Shown here one piece after another: positions 52,401-62,212 of a DNA stretch of 64,000 bases (within the stretch, counting starts at the first letter, position 1; the number at the start of each line of letters is the position of its first letter). The stretch comes from Paludisphaera mucosa (GTDB lineage Bacteria > Planctomycetota > Planctomycetia > Isosphaerales > Isosphaeraceae). The DNA is taken from positions 868,001 to 932,000 of the forward strand of contig NZ_JARRAG010000002.1 of NCBI RefSeq assembly GCF_029589435.1. Direction: 5' to 3'. The notes under the pieces are model-generated. The model ran no database searches and had not been told where the DNA came from. It saw only the letters and a list, made by a program, of their open reading frames with translations. The position numbers were made by a program, and so were the translations under genes.

Positions 52401-54177
52401 AAGACCGTCCACGAATATCGCGACGCCGGGGGGAGGCTTCTCTTCCAGGTCGTCCGAGGGCCGGGCAAGAGCTTCCGCCAGCGTCGTCCCGACCCCGCCG
52501 CCCCGCATCGATGGATCTGGGATGCAGCCGGCGTCGAGCCGACCCTCTATCGCCTCCCGGAACTCCTCGCCGCGGCCCCCTCCCGCCTGGTCTACGTGCC
52601 CGAGGGCGAGAAGGACTGCGACCGCGCCTGGCGAGCCTCGGCCTGCTCGCCACGACCAATCCCATGGGGGCCGGCCGGTGGCGGGACCGGTATAACGAGG
52701 CCCTGAGGGATCGCGAGGTCGTCGTCCTCGCCGACAACGACGACCCCGGCCGCCGCCACCTCCTGTTGCCCGACCTGCCGCCCAAGGGCGACTTCAGCGA
52801 CTGGCTCGACGCCGGGGGCTCGGTCGGGGAGCTGGGACGCCTGGCCGCGGCCGCCCTGGCCGACCCGGGCCCGGCGAGCGCGACCCCGGGCGAAACGGCC
52901 CCGACCGACGCCGCCGCGTCGCGCCGCGGGGCCGAAGGAGACGTCCTGGAGGCCGCCCGGCCGCACTTCGCCGCGCTGGCGATCGAGTTCGGCCTGAGGG
53001 TCGTCTCCGAAAGCCCGAATGAACGGGGCTGGTTGAAATGCCGAGCCGTCGACCGCGACGACGCCCGGCCATCGGCCGGCTTCAACGTGGAGACCGGCGT
53101 CTATCACGACTTCGGCGCGGGGGGCCGTCTTTCGTTCCTCGCACTGGCCACGCGCCTGAAACCCGAAGCGTTCCCCGACGAGCGGGTCGTCCTCGACCAC
53201 CTCGCCGAGCGGTTCGGCGCGGCCCGCCCCGGCGAGGCGTGGGAACCGCCCCTCCCCTTCCACGACGTCGACCCGCCCCCTTTTCCGACCGACGCCCTGG
53301 CCGGCTGGCAGCGGGATTTCATTGAGGCCGAGGCCACGGCCACGCAGACGCCGCCCGACCTGGCCGCCATGCTGGTCCTGTCCGTCACGGCCGCCGCCTG
53401 CGCCGGGAAGGTTGTCGTCGGCGTCAACGGCGGCTACGAAGAACCCGTCAACATCTTCACGGTCACCGCCCAGCCTTCAGCCAGCCGCAAGACCGCGGTG
53501 TTCCGCGACGTCGCCGCCCCGATCGAGGAGCATGAGCGCGACCTGGACGCGCGGTCGGCGCCGGCGATCGCCGAGGCCCGCAACCTGAAGGCGATCGACG
53601 AGAGGGCGCTCGAAGATCTGCAGCGGAGGGCGGCGAAGGCGAAGGGCCCCGACCGGAAGTCCTTGGTCGCCCAGGCGGACGAGCTCGCGCGCCGGCTCGC
53701 CGCGGCCCCACCCCGCCCGCCGCGCCTGCTGGCCGACGACGCCACCGCCGAGAGCCTGGGCTCCTTATTGGCCGAGAACGGGGGCATGATGGGCGTCTTC
53801 AGCCCGGAGGGGGGCAGATCTTCGACCTCATGGCCGGCCGCTACGCCGCGAACAAGGACGCGGCGAAGTACGGCGTCTTCCTCAAGGGGCACGCCGGCGA
53901 CGCCCTCCGCGTCGACCGGAAAGGCCGGCCGTCGGAGTACGTCGCCCGGCCCGCCCTCACCCTCGGGCTGGCCGTCCAGCCGGAGGTCGTCAGGGGGCTG
54001 GGCCGGATCCCAGGCTCGCGGGGTCGCGGGCTCACGGCCCGATTCTTGTTCGCCATGCCCCGCAGCGTCGTCGGCCGCCGGATCGTCGCCCCGCCCGCCG
54101 TCCCCGAAAGCGTCAAGCGGGCGTACCGCGAGAGCGTGCTGGCCCTCCTGGGTCAGCCGTCGGACGCGGACGCCGCG
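52401..54177 (+). pseudogene. Mobile-element primase/DUF3987-type protein, frameshifted and truncated
   Basis: Three frames together encode one protein. Frame one (from 52401): EYRDAGGRLLFQVVRGPGKSFRQRRP and YVPEGEKDCDR, the TOPRIM-like start of primases of integrated elements. At about 52625-52630 a base is missing and frame two continues ASLGLLATTNPMGAGRWRD, VVVLADNDDPGRRH and PPKGDFSDWLDAGG, then a second primase-like zinc-ribbon remnant and a DUF3987-like ATPase part (PVNIFTVTAQPSASRKTAVF is the P-loop-like motif). At about 53811-53817 another base is missing and frame three continues QIFDLMAGRYAANKDAAKYG and RFLFAMPRSVVGRRIV. The sequence ends where the IS5-like element begins. In intact elements such proteins prime or unwind DNA for replication. 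Confidence 0.75.
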
Positions 54178-54179
54178 TC

Positions 54180-55060
54180 TGACGGCGTGTCTCGAAAGTC
54201 GGTTTCCGGACCTGCCGGCGGGTCATCAGGTGGATCATCGCCAGCTCCACGAACGCTTCGCTGCTGCCCGTCGTTTCCTCGTAGCCCTTGCTGAGCCGGC
54301 GCGACCGACCGAGCCAGGCGAAGGTGCGTTCCACCCGCCATCGGAAGGGGATCACCACGAACGTCTTCGCCCCCGGCTTCTTCGTCATCACCTCCAGCCG
54401 GACCTTGTTCCGCGGCCGCAGGTCGCGGAGCCATTCGGCGATCCCGCCGTTGTAGATCGCGTCGGCGACGACCAACCGCAGCCGGCTGAAGCGGCGCCGC
54501 AACGGCTCCAAGACCAGCCTCGCCCCGTCGCGGTCCTGAACGTCGGCGGGATGGACCTCCACTGACGGGATCAACCCCAGTGCGTCGACCAGGATGTGCC
54601 GCTTGCGGCCGTCGACCTTCTTACCGGCGTCGTAGCCCTGCGGCCCCCTTTTTCGGTCGTCCGGGCCGATTGGCTGTCGATGATGGCTGCGGAGGGCTGC
54701 CTCTGCCGCCCGTGGGCGACCCGAAGGTCGCCCCGAAGCAGTTCGTTGAGCCGGTCGAAGGCGCCGTCGGCCTTCCACCGCATGAAGTACCAGTACACGA
54801 TCCGCCAGGGAGCCGGCTGCATCGGGGCGCCGGGTTGGGGGCTCCCTCGTCCCGCCGTGTCCCCAGGGGCGCGCTTTCGCCCCCGAAGGCGGATCGAATG
54901 CCCATCTCCGACTCGATGGGACGCCGATCGCCTCGACCACAGCTGCCGAATCCGCCTCCAGCGGTTGGCCCGCCTGGGGCGATCGCGGCGGCGTGGGCGG
55001 GCCCCGGCCGAGGAAGGCGGCCCCACCTTCCTCAAGGATTCGTCGAAAAGCCGACGGGCC
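54180..55060 (-). mobile_element. IS5-like insertion sequence, transposase frameshifted
   Basis: The minus strand encodes an IS5-family DDE transposase in pieces. The N-terminal part AGQPLEADSAAVVEAIG (near 54985-54931) is in one frame. PWRIVYWYFMRWKADGAFDRLNELL and AAIIDSQSARTTEKGG (about 54840-54650) are in another. GYDAGKKVDGRKRHILVDALGL, VVADAIYNGGIAEWL and RWRVERTFAWLGRSRRLSKGYE (to about 54209) return to the first. The catalytic residues are D in IIDSQS, D in VVADAIY and E in RWRVERTFAW. At least two frameshifts make it inactive. It cuts off the primase-like gene at about 54178. Terminal inverted repeats could not be fixed by eye; the right boundary is approximate. Confidence 0.7.
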
Positions 55061-55791
55061 GGCGACGGCGGCCCCGCGGCCGGATCTCTGCGCGGGCGAA
55101 GGCCGGGCCGAGCCCTCGAGCTGCGGGGCGTCCAGCGGCCCGAGCCCCTCGGCACCGAAAGGGCTCACACCTTGAGCGACTCGGCCGCGCCGTCGTCACG
55201 GCCGGAAGCCGAGGGGCCGCACCGCGACGGCCTCGTCCGCAAGGCCGGCGCGGCACGGCGGATCGCCCGGTCGCCCAGCGGCCCGGAGCACGAGCTGATC
55301 GAGCCGTCGTCCCGACGGGACGAGAAGCCTCGCCCGTAGGCGGAAGAGTCCTGCCGCGTCTTCGGCCGTCCTCCGCGTCAATAGGGCGCCATATCTTCAA
55401 GGAAACCGGTCTAAACTCTAAATGCGATGTCGCCATGTATCTACACTCAGCGGTCGGCGTCATCTTCGATTGTAGATCTCACGGTGCCCGTGAGTGGCAC
55501 GTCCTCTCGGGCGGTCGAGACGGCGTGCGAGGGGCGCGTGCAAGGTCGTGGGCGCCCCCAGCAAGCCGCCGGTGCGAACCCTTGGGCTGAAAATCGTAGC
55601 CGCCAAGTCTTGACTGCCGGGGTGGCGTCCGTATTAATGAAAGTTAACGCATTTCGAAAGGCCTTGGTGCCTCCACGGGTGGACGGGCAGTCTCTGCGGA
55701 AACCACGCTTCCTCGGCTCCGAAGTCAAGTTCCCCTGGTTCGGCCGGGCGCGCCCGGCGGCTGGAAGGGGCTCTTAACTCAAGAGGACCTC
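55061..55791. other. Non-coding stretch right of the IS element
   Basis: No gene is recognised. It includes a low-GC part (55390-55480 and 55610-55660) unlike its surroundings, a perfect hairpin CTCACGG-TGC-CCGTGAG (55478-55494), and a 14-base palindrome CCGGGCGCGCCCGG (55744-55757). A weak promoter-like pair TTGACT (55611) and ATTAAT (55633) with 16 bases between could serve the small gene at 55792. The right end of the integrated element should lie here, but I found no repeat of the tRNA end. Confidence 0.35.
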
Positions 55792-56121
55792 ATGCGGGCA
55801 TCGGCAGGAATCCGCAGGCTCCTGATGACGCTGCTGGTGCTCCGCGTCGTCGCCTGCCCGATCGCCGCCAGCCACGCCGCGGCCCGGTCCGAGGTCCGCT
55901 TCATCGTCCGCGTCTGCGTCTGGCCGGCTCCCAGGGCCGGGCGACCCGCCCTCGTCCTGCAACGTCGCGTCGATCCCGCCGAAACGCCGGGTTCGACCCG
56001 GACCACGCCGTCGGCCGGACGTCGTGAAGGCGGGGCGATCGCCGCCTCGACCTATCGCTCCGGCCTCCTCGCCCGCACCGGCCTCGCTCCGGTCCACGTC
56101 CCCGACCGCCTACGCTGCTGA
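55792..56121 (+). CDS. Possible small secreted protein upstream of the RND pump
   Basis: A 109-residue frame with a signal-peptide-like start (MRASAGIRRLLMTLLVLRVV, then CPIAASHAAA) and GAGG five bases before the ATG. The mature part is Arg/Ala-rich with no known domain. It lies 111 bases before the pump gene on the same strand. Small leader proteins of this kind are found before RND operons in planctomycetes, but composition alone is not decisive, so this may not be a real gene. Confidence 0.4.
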   Translation: MRASAGIRRLLMTLLVLRVVACPIAASHAAARSEVRFIVRVCVWPAPRAGRPALVLQRRVDPAETPGSTRTTPSAGRREGGAIAASTYRSGLLARTGLAPVHVPDRLRC

Positions 56122-56232
56122 GGCGGCCTCAAGCCGGTCCACGCCGTCGTCTCCACGCCCTCGCGCCGCGGCCGCCCTCGCCGGGTCGGCCCGAGCCGGC
56201 GCGCCTTCTCGCCCGTCCTGGGAGACCTCCGA

Positions 56233-59200
56233 ATGAATGGACTGATCCGCGCCTCGCTGCGCAATCCGCACGCGATCGTGGTCTTCTGCCTGACGCTCGT
56301 GATGATCGGGGGCGTCTCGATCTATCTGATCCCGATCGACATCCTGCCTGTCTTCCGCAGCCCGGCGGTGCAGGTGCTGACGTTCTACTCGGGGATGCCC
56401 GCGGCGAGCGTCGAGAAGGACGTCACCAATCGGATGGAACGCTGGGTCGGGCAGGCGAACGGCACGCTGCGGCAGGAGTCGCGGTCGATCGTCGGGGCCA
56501 GCGTCGTCCGGGACTTCTTCCGGAGCGGGGTCGACCCCAACGGGGCGCTGACGCAGGTCAATTCGCTGGCCACGGCGGCCGTCCCGAGCCTGCCGCCGGG
56601 GACGCTGCCGCCGGTGATCCTGCCGTTCGACCCGACGGGGACGACCCCCGTGGGCATCCTCGCCGTCGACAGCCCGGACGGCTCGCAGAACGAGTCGATC
56701 CTCTACGACGTGGGGCGGTACGAGGTCCGCAACATGGTCATGAGCATCAACGGCGCGATCGCCCCGGTCGTGTACGGCGGCAAGATCCGGGCGGTCATGG
56801 CGTACCTCGACCGCCAGAAGCTCGAGGCCCGCCGGCTTTCGCCCCTCGACGTGATGAACGCGATGGACCAGTATAACGTCTTCCTGCCGACGGGGGACGC
56901 CAAGCTCGGCGACGTCGACTACGCCCTCGATTCGAACTCGATGTTCGACTACCCCGCCGAGATGGGGGACATCCCGCTCCGCTCCGAGGTCGGCAACGTC
57001 TCGTACCTCCGGGACGTGGCGACGACCAAGGACGCCTCGTTCATCCAGACGAACGTCGTGCGGATCGACGGCCGCCGCGAGGTCTACATCCCGATCTTCC
57101 GCCAGCTCGGGGCCAGCACCCTGGCGGTCGTCAACAGCGTGCGCGCCAGGCTGGACGAGTTCACCGCCCGCCTCACCCGGGGCGGCATCCAGCTCAAGCT
57201 GGTCATGGACCAGTCGGTGTTCGTCCGGCAGGCCATCTCCAGCCTCGTGCAGGAGGGGGTGCTGGGCGCGATCCTCTGCTCGCTGACGATCCTGCTGTTC
57301 CTGGGCCAGATCCGGATGACGGCCATCGCGGTGATGACGCTGCCGATCGCGGTGCTCTCGGCGTGCATCTTCCTCTACTACGCCGGCCAGACGATCAACG
57401 TGATGACGCTGGCCGGCCTGACGCTGGCCATCGGGCCGATGATCGACAGCGCGATCATCTGCCTGGAGAACACGCACCGGCACCTGGGCCTGGGGGCGAC
57501 GCCGAAGGACGCCGCGTATCTGGGGGCGAGCGAGGTCGCGCTGCCGGAGCTGGTCTCGACGCTCTGCACCTTCCTGGTGCTCGCCCCGCTGGCGTTGATG
57601 CCGGGCATGGGCGAGTTCCTGTTCATGCCGATGACGCTCGCCGTGGCCTTCGCGATGTGCTCGTCCTACATCCTCTCGCGGACCCTCGTCCCGATGTGCA
57701 GCGCCGCCTGGCTCAGCGGCCACGGCCACGGCCACGGCCGCGAGTCGGGCGCCCCGGGCGGCGAGGGGGACGATCGCGACGACGGCCCGCGGCCGGGGTT
57801 CGTGGCGCGGGCCTTCGCGCGGTGGGAGCGGGGGATGGACGCCGCCTTCGCGGCGTACGCCCGCCTCCTGGGCCTGGTCCTGCGGCGCCGCCTGCTCGTC
57901 GTCGGGACGGCCTTCAGCCTCCTCGCCGCGACGCTGATCCTGATGTGGCCGATCATGCGCCGGGAGTTCTACCCCGAGGTCGACGGCGGGGCCTTCGAGA
58001 TGTACCTCCGCGCCCCGAGCGGGACGCGGATCGAGAAGACCGAGGAGAAGGTGGCCCAGCTCGAGGAGTTCATCAAGGCGACGATCCCCCACCACGACCT
58101 CGAGCAGATCGTCTCGGAGATCGGCGTCAACGCGGACTGGTCGGCCGCGTACACGCCCAACGCCGGGCCCATGGACGCGGTCGTCAAGGTACAGCTCCAC
58201 GAGCATCGCGGCAAGTCGGCACAAGAGTATGTGCATCTCGTCCGCACCGGCGTGACCAAGGACCCGCGATTCACCGACTGCGACTTCGGGTTCGACTCGG
58301 GGGGCCTGGTGCGGGGGGCCATGAACGAGGGCAAGTCGACGCCGATCAACATCCGCGTAACGGGCAAGGACCAGCGGACGGCCTGCACACTGGCCGAGCG
58401 GATCCGCGCCCGCTGCGTGAAGGTCGACGGCGTGGTCGACGCCCGGATCATCCAGCGGCTCGACTATCCCGAGTACGTCATCGACGTCGACCGGGCCAAG
58501 GCGGCCGACCTGGGGCTGACGCAGTCGGACGTCATGAAGAACGTGGTCGCGGCGCTCAACTCGTCGATCCAGTTCAACAAGAAGAACTTCTGGATCGACC
58601 CGGTGGGCGGCAACCAGTACTTCGTGGGCGTGCAGTACCCCGAGGGGGACATCAAGTCGATCGAGACCCTGCTGAACATCCCGATCACCAGCAAGGACCA
58701 GCGCAAGGCGATCCCGCTGAGCAACCTGGTCTCGTTGCGGCGGACCACGGTGCCTACGGAGGTCACGCACGACAACATCCAGCCGACGATCGACCTCTCG
58801 ATGGGCGTATACGGCCGCGACCTCGGCCACGTCTCCGACGAGGTGACCCGGGCCCTCGAGGACTTCGGCGAGCGGCGGTCGGACGGCTCGTGGGTGCCCT
58901 TCGACCCTGGGAAGAAGGGCCATTCGCTGCTGAAGGGCTCGAAGATCGTGCTGAGCGGCGAGTACGCGCGGATGCAGGACACCTTCCGCAACCTCGGATA
59001 CGGGCTCGTCGCGGCGTCGGTGCTGATCTACTTCCTGATGGTCGCGCTCGACAAGTCGTGGGTCGTGCCGCTGACCGTCATGCTCATCGTGCCGCTCTGC
59101 CTGATCGGCATCCTGCCGACGCTCTACCTGACGGGGACGGCCGTGAACGTCCAGTCGCTGCTGGGGTTCATCTTCGTCGTCGGGATCAAGGTGGCGAACA

Positions 59201-59520
59201 CGGTGCTCATGACCGACTTCGCGCAGGAGCTGCGGCACGCCGAGAAGCTGACGCCGACCCAGGCGATCTTCAAGTCGGCCTCGATCCGGGTGAAGCCCGT
59301 GACCATGACGGCCGTCGCCGCCTTCTTCGCGCTGATCCCCAGCGCCCTGGCCCTGGAGCGGGGGAGCGAGGCCAACGCCCCGCTGGCGCGCGCGATCCTG
59401 GGGGGGCTCGCGGCCGGCGAGCCGGCGACCCTGTTCGTCCTCCCCTGCCTCTACGCGCTGCTCGTCCGCGACCGCGAGGGCGGGCATGACGACGACGAGG
59501 GCCCCGGCGACGACGGTTGA
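56233..59520 (+). CDS. RND efflux transporter permease (AcrB/HAE1-like)
   Basis: A 1095-residue inner-membrane pump with the RND layout of twelve membrane segments and two large periplasmic domains. The N-terminus NPHAIVVFCLTLVMIGGVSI is the first segment. The proton relay in segment 4 is TLAIGPMIDSAIICLEN: D405 is present but the usual second aspartate is Ser, as in some heavy-metal or divergent subfamilies. The fourth-to-seventh segments are separated by a His-rich loop (H497, H499, H501 within SGHGHGHGRESG) and an acidic stretch. The pump exports small molecules in exchange for protons with the adaptor gene 77 bases downstream and an outer-membrane channel. Substrate is unknown; the histidines could bind metal. 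Confidence 0.9.
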   Translation: MNGLIRASLRNPHAIVVFCLTLVMIGGVSIYLIPIDILPVFRSPAVQVLTFYSGMPAASVEKDVTNRMERWVGQANGTLRQESRSIVGASVVRDFFRSGVDPNGALTQVNSLATAAVPSLPPGTLPPVILPFDPTGTTPVGILAVDSPDGSQNESILYDVGRYEVRNMVMSINGAIAPVVYGGKIRAVMAYLDRQKLEARRLSPLDVMNAMDQYNVFLPTGDAKLGDVDYALDSNSMFDYPAEMGDIPLRSEVGNVSYLRDVATTKDASFIQTNVVRIDGRREVYIPIFRQLGASTLAVVNSVRARLDEFTARLTRGGIQLKLVMDQSVFVRQAISSLVQEGVLGAILCSLTILLFLGQIRMTAIAVMTLPIAVLSACIFLYYAGQTINVMTLAGLTLAIGPMIDSAIICLENTHRHLGLGATPKDAAYLGASEVALPELVSTLCTFLVLAPLALMPGMGEFLFMPMTLAVAFAMCSSYILSRTLVPMCSAAWLSGHGHGHGRESGAPGGEGDDRDDGPRPGFVARAFARWERGMDAAFAAYARLLGLVLRRRLLVVGTAFSLLAATLILMWPIMRREFYPEVDGGAFEMYLRAPSGTRIEKTEEKVAQLEEFIKATIPHHDLEQIVSEIGVNADWSAAYTPNAGPMDAVVKVQLHEHRGKSAQEYVHLVRTGVTKDPRFTDCDFGFDSGGLVRGAMNEGKSTPINIRVTGKDQRTACTLAERIRARCVKVDGVVDARIIQRLDYPEYVIDVDRAKAADLGLTQSDVMKNVVAALNSSIQFNKKNFWIDPVGGNQYFVGVQYPEGDIKSIETLLNIPITSKDQRKAIPLSNLVSLRRTTVPTEVTHDNIQPTIDLSMGVYGRDLGHVSDEVTRALEDFGERRSDGSWVPFDPGKKGHSLLKGSKIVLSGEYARMQDTFRNLGYGLVAASVLIYFLMVALDKSWVVPLTVMLIVPLCLIGILPTLYLTGTAVNVQSLLGFIFVVGIKVANTVLMTDFAQELRHAEKLTPTQAIFKSASIRVKPVTMTAVAAFFALIPSALALERGSEANAPLARAILGGLAAGEPATLFVLPCLYALLVRDREGGHDDDEGPGDDG

Positions 59521-59597
59521 GCGCGTCCGGGGGATGACCGACGCATCGCCGGCTTTAGGGTATTCCAGCGAACGATCCGACGGGAAGGGGTGGGGCC

Positions 59598-61052
59598 GTG
59601 TCGAGCACAGTCGAAGTCGAGGCCGGCGAGGCGTCGCGGGGCGGCAAGCGTTCCTGGAGGAAGCCGATCCTCGCGACCGCCGCGATCGGCCTTGCGGGCG
59701 CCGCCCTGAGCTGGCATTTCGCGAGCCGCCGGGGCGAGGTGCGCCCGGCTCCCACACAGGACGAATCCCGGGCGAGCGTCGAGCCCGTCGCCGTCCGGGT
59801 CGTCCGGCTCTCGGAGGGGGGCATCCAGCGGACCAGCTCGCAGATCGGCACCGTGCAGCCGTACCAGGAGGCCGACCTGTACGCCAAGGTCTCGGGCTAC
59901 CTGGCGAAGCTGCACGTCGACTACGGCGACTCGGTCAAGGCGGGCCAGCTGCTGGCGGAAATCGACGACCCGGAGATCGTGGAGGAGGCGAACCGGGCCG
60001 CCGCCGACCTCGAGCAGGCCGAGGCGGCCGTGGTGCAGGCCGAGGCCTTCGTCGAGTCGGCGGCCGCGGACCGCGCGGCCTTCGCGACGGCCGTGGAGCA
60101 GGCGAGGGCCGAGGTCGACCGCTACGCCTCGATGCGAACCTACCACGAGAAGAAGTTCGCGCGGTACCGCGACCTGGTGGCCAAGCAGGCGATCCCGCAG
60201 CAGATCGCCGACGAGGAGGAGGAAGGCTACGAGTCGGCGCGGGCCTCCGAGCTGGGCTCGCGCAAGGGGGTCCTGAACGCCGAGGCCCAGCTCGCCGCCG
60301 CGGCGGCGCGGGTGAAGAAGTCCCAGGCCGACGTGGTGGAGGCGAGGGCCAACGTCGACGTCGCCCGTTCGAAGCTCGCGAAGGCCCGGGTCCTCGTCGC
60401 CTACACGAAGATCACGGCGCCGTTCGACGGCGTGGTGACCCGGCGGAACGTCTTCCCGGGGGCGTTCATCCGGTCGGCGGAGGAGGGGGGGGTGACGCCG
60501 CTGCTGGCGATCGCGCGGATCGACGAGGTCCGCGTCGTCACCCAGGTCCCCGACCGCGACGTCGCCTGGACGGACGTCGGCGACGCGGCCGAGGTCACGC
60601 TCGACGCGCTCGCGGGCCAGGTCTTCAAGGGGACGGTCTCGCGGTTCGCCCAATCCGAGGATCCGACCACCCGGACCATGCACACCGAGATCGACCTGCC
60701 GAACCCGGAAGGGAAGATCCGGCCCGGCATGTACGGCGTCGCCTCCATCCTGCTCGACCGGGAGTCGAAGGGCTCGACGCTCCCCGCCTCGGTCCTCGTG
60801 GGCGAGTCGAAGGGGGGCAAGGCGGACGTCTACGTCGTCAAGGACGGCGTCGCCCGCAAGACGCGCGTCGAGATCGGCGCCGACGACGGGCTCCGGGTCC
60901 AGATCCTCTCGGGCATGAGCCCCGAGGACCAGGCCATCCTCAACACGGGCGCCGTCGGCGACGGGACGCCGGTCCGGGTCGCTCCGGCAGCGGGACCGAC
61001 CCGCCAGGCGGACTCTCAGGCTGCCGCGGGCGGAGGCCCGCACCACGGCTGA
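59598..61052 (+). CDS. RND efflux periplasmic adaptor (membrane fusion protein)
   Basis: A 484-residue adaptor. The N-terminal membrane anchor (about 27-43) follows a charged cytoplasmic tail. The lipoyl half-motifs lie around EADLYAKVSGYLAKLHVDYGDSVKAGQ and TKITAPFDGVVTRRNVFPGAF, flanking a long coiled-coil hairpin (about 135-270) rich in Ala, Glu and Arg. The beta-barrel and membrane-proximal domains follow. The start is GTG at 59598. The gene order pump then adaptor is the reverse of most operons. Confidence 0.9.
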   Translation: MSSTVEVEAGEASRGGKRSWRKPILATAAIGLAGAALSWHFASRRGEVRPAPTQDESRASVEPVAVRVVRLSEGGIQRTSSQIGTVQPYQEADLYAKVSGYLAKLHVDYGDSVKAGQLLAEIDDPEIVEEANRAAADLEQAEAAVVQAEAFVESAAADRAAFATAVEQARAEVDRYASMRTYHEKKFARYRDLVAKQAIPQQIADEEEEGYESARASELGSRKGVLNAEAQLAAAAARVKKSQADVVEARANVDVARSKLAKARVLVAYTKITAPFDGVVTRRNVFPGAFIRSAEEGGVTPLLAIARIDEVRVVTQVPDRDVAWTDVGDAAEVTLDALAGQVFKGTVSRFAQSEDPTTRTMHTEIDLPNPEGKIRPGMYGVASILLDRESKGSTLPASVLVGESKGGKADVYVVKDGVARKTRVEIGADDGLRVQILSGMSPEDQAILNTGAVGDGTPVRVAPAAGPTRQADSQAAAGGGPHHG

Positions 61053-61174
61053 CGGGGAGGTCGACGCTCGCGCCACGCTCGGTATTCCTGCAGAAAGCCG
61101 GATGGCGGGCCGATCGAACCCTTATGGCGCGCCAGGTCGGGCGTCGCCCCACGTTCCAGGCGAAGGAGGATTCC

Positions 61175-61828
61175 ATGGCCGCCCGATCCCCAGGCGTCGC
61201 CCTCGGTCTCGAGGCCCTCGAAGCCCGGCGGCTGCCCAGCTCGACCCGCCTCGTCCAGGGCCCCCGAGCGGCGGAAGTCGCTCCCGCGTCCCCGGTCGCC
61301 GCCACGACCGCCTTCGGGTCGGCGGGCACGCTGGAGGTCCTCCAGGGGTTCGTCGCGGCCTACCTCAGCTCGGCCGGCGGCCCGCGCTACGATCCCGCCT
61401 ACGACCTGAACCACAACGACCAGATCGGCCAGGACGACGGCCGGATCCTGCTCCGGATCCTGCCGCCGATCAGCCCCAGGATCCCGCTGAACCTGCAGGT
61501 CAAGCTCGCCCCCGAGGACCAGGCCCGGGGCTCGCTGCCGAGCAACAGCGGCGGGACCACGCACAGTCGGACGCCGACCGTCGTCGGCCGCACGACGCCC
61601 GGGGCCCTCGTCTTCTCGGGCGTCGGCGCGACCGACCTCAAGCTCCGCGGGCCGGCCGTCGTGGCCGACGAGCACGGCTATTTCCGCTACTCCACGACCC
61701 TGACCGACGGCATCAACCAGCTCGACTTCCAGGTCGTCGACCCCTTCGGCCGCCAGGTCCTGAGAGCCTTCCCGATCTACTGGCTGGACTTCGCCCAGTA
61801 CGAGGCCGCCCACCCCAGGGACCTGTAA
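61175..61828 (+). CDS. Secreted dockerin-like protein with LEALEARRL motif
   Basis: A 217-residue protein. The N-terminus has GLEALEARRLPSS, the planctomycete-type N-terminal motif (LExLExRxLLS) found in exported proteins of this group. Residues 77-88 (DLNHNDQIGQDD) form one dockerin or EF-hand-like calcium loop with ligands at positions 1, 3, 5 and 12. The C-terminal part (about 100-217) is a beta-rich domain with a VDPFGRQVLRAFPIY strand. Only one loop is evident, where true dockerins have two. AAGGAGG precedes the ATG at 61175. It sits between the pump adaptor and the channel gene, with no known link to efflux. Confidence 0.68.
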   Translation: MAARSPGVALGLEALEARRLPSSTRLVQGPRAAEVAPASPVAATTAFGSAGTLEVLQGFVAAYLSSAGGPRYDPAYDLNHNDQIGQDDGRILLRILPPISPRIPLNLQVKLAPEDQARGSLPSNSGGTTHSRTPTVVGRTTPGALVFSGVGATDLKLRGPAVVADEHGYFRYSTTLTDGINQLDFQVVDPFGRQVLRAFPIYWLDFAQYEAAHPRDL

Positions 61829-62212
61829 GCCCTCCTCCCCAGGGGCGTCGCCCGCCCCATGCGCGGACGAGACCTCCGCCAGGTCGATCGGCTTCGGTTC
61901 GGCTTCCTTCGTCGTCGCGACCAACGAAGCCATCGGACGCAAGTTCAATCACATCATAAGCGTAAGATCGATTTTCAGTCCTGGATCGGCTTGCGCGCCT
62001 CTCGTGATTTTCCGCCCGTTCGAGGGTCTCCGGAACTCGTCGCCATTCGCCCGATCATCGATGACGCTCGCCCGCGCAAGCGATCCCAATATGATCATGG
62101 GCCAGGATCGCCGATCTCGAAACAGCGGCCGGGACGAATCGCGGAGATCGCTCGGCTCCTGGGACGCCTCAAGGCGTAGCTCGGATCGTCGCATGCACCT
62201 CGGCAGGCCGAA
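61829..62212. other. Convergent intergenic region
   Basis: Between the dockerin-like gene (plus) and the channel gene (minus) I see no gene. There is a small hairpin ACGCCT-CA-AGGCGT at 62164-62177, without a T tract on either strand, and a short low-GC patch at 61950-61985. Confidence 0.3.

Noticed and set aside
52620-53820. Programmed ribosomal frameshifting in the primase-type gene
   Set aside because: Neither site has a slippery heptamer with a downstream structure, two separate shifts would be needed, and the gene is also truncated by the insertion sequence.
55700-55745. A distal attachment site, suggested by CAAGTTCCCCTGGTTCGG resembling the tRNA T arm
   Set aside because: Similarity to the tRNA end (GGTTCAAGTCCCACC) is partial and out of register; chance similarity is likely.
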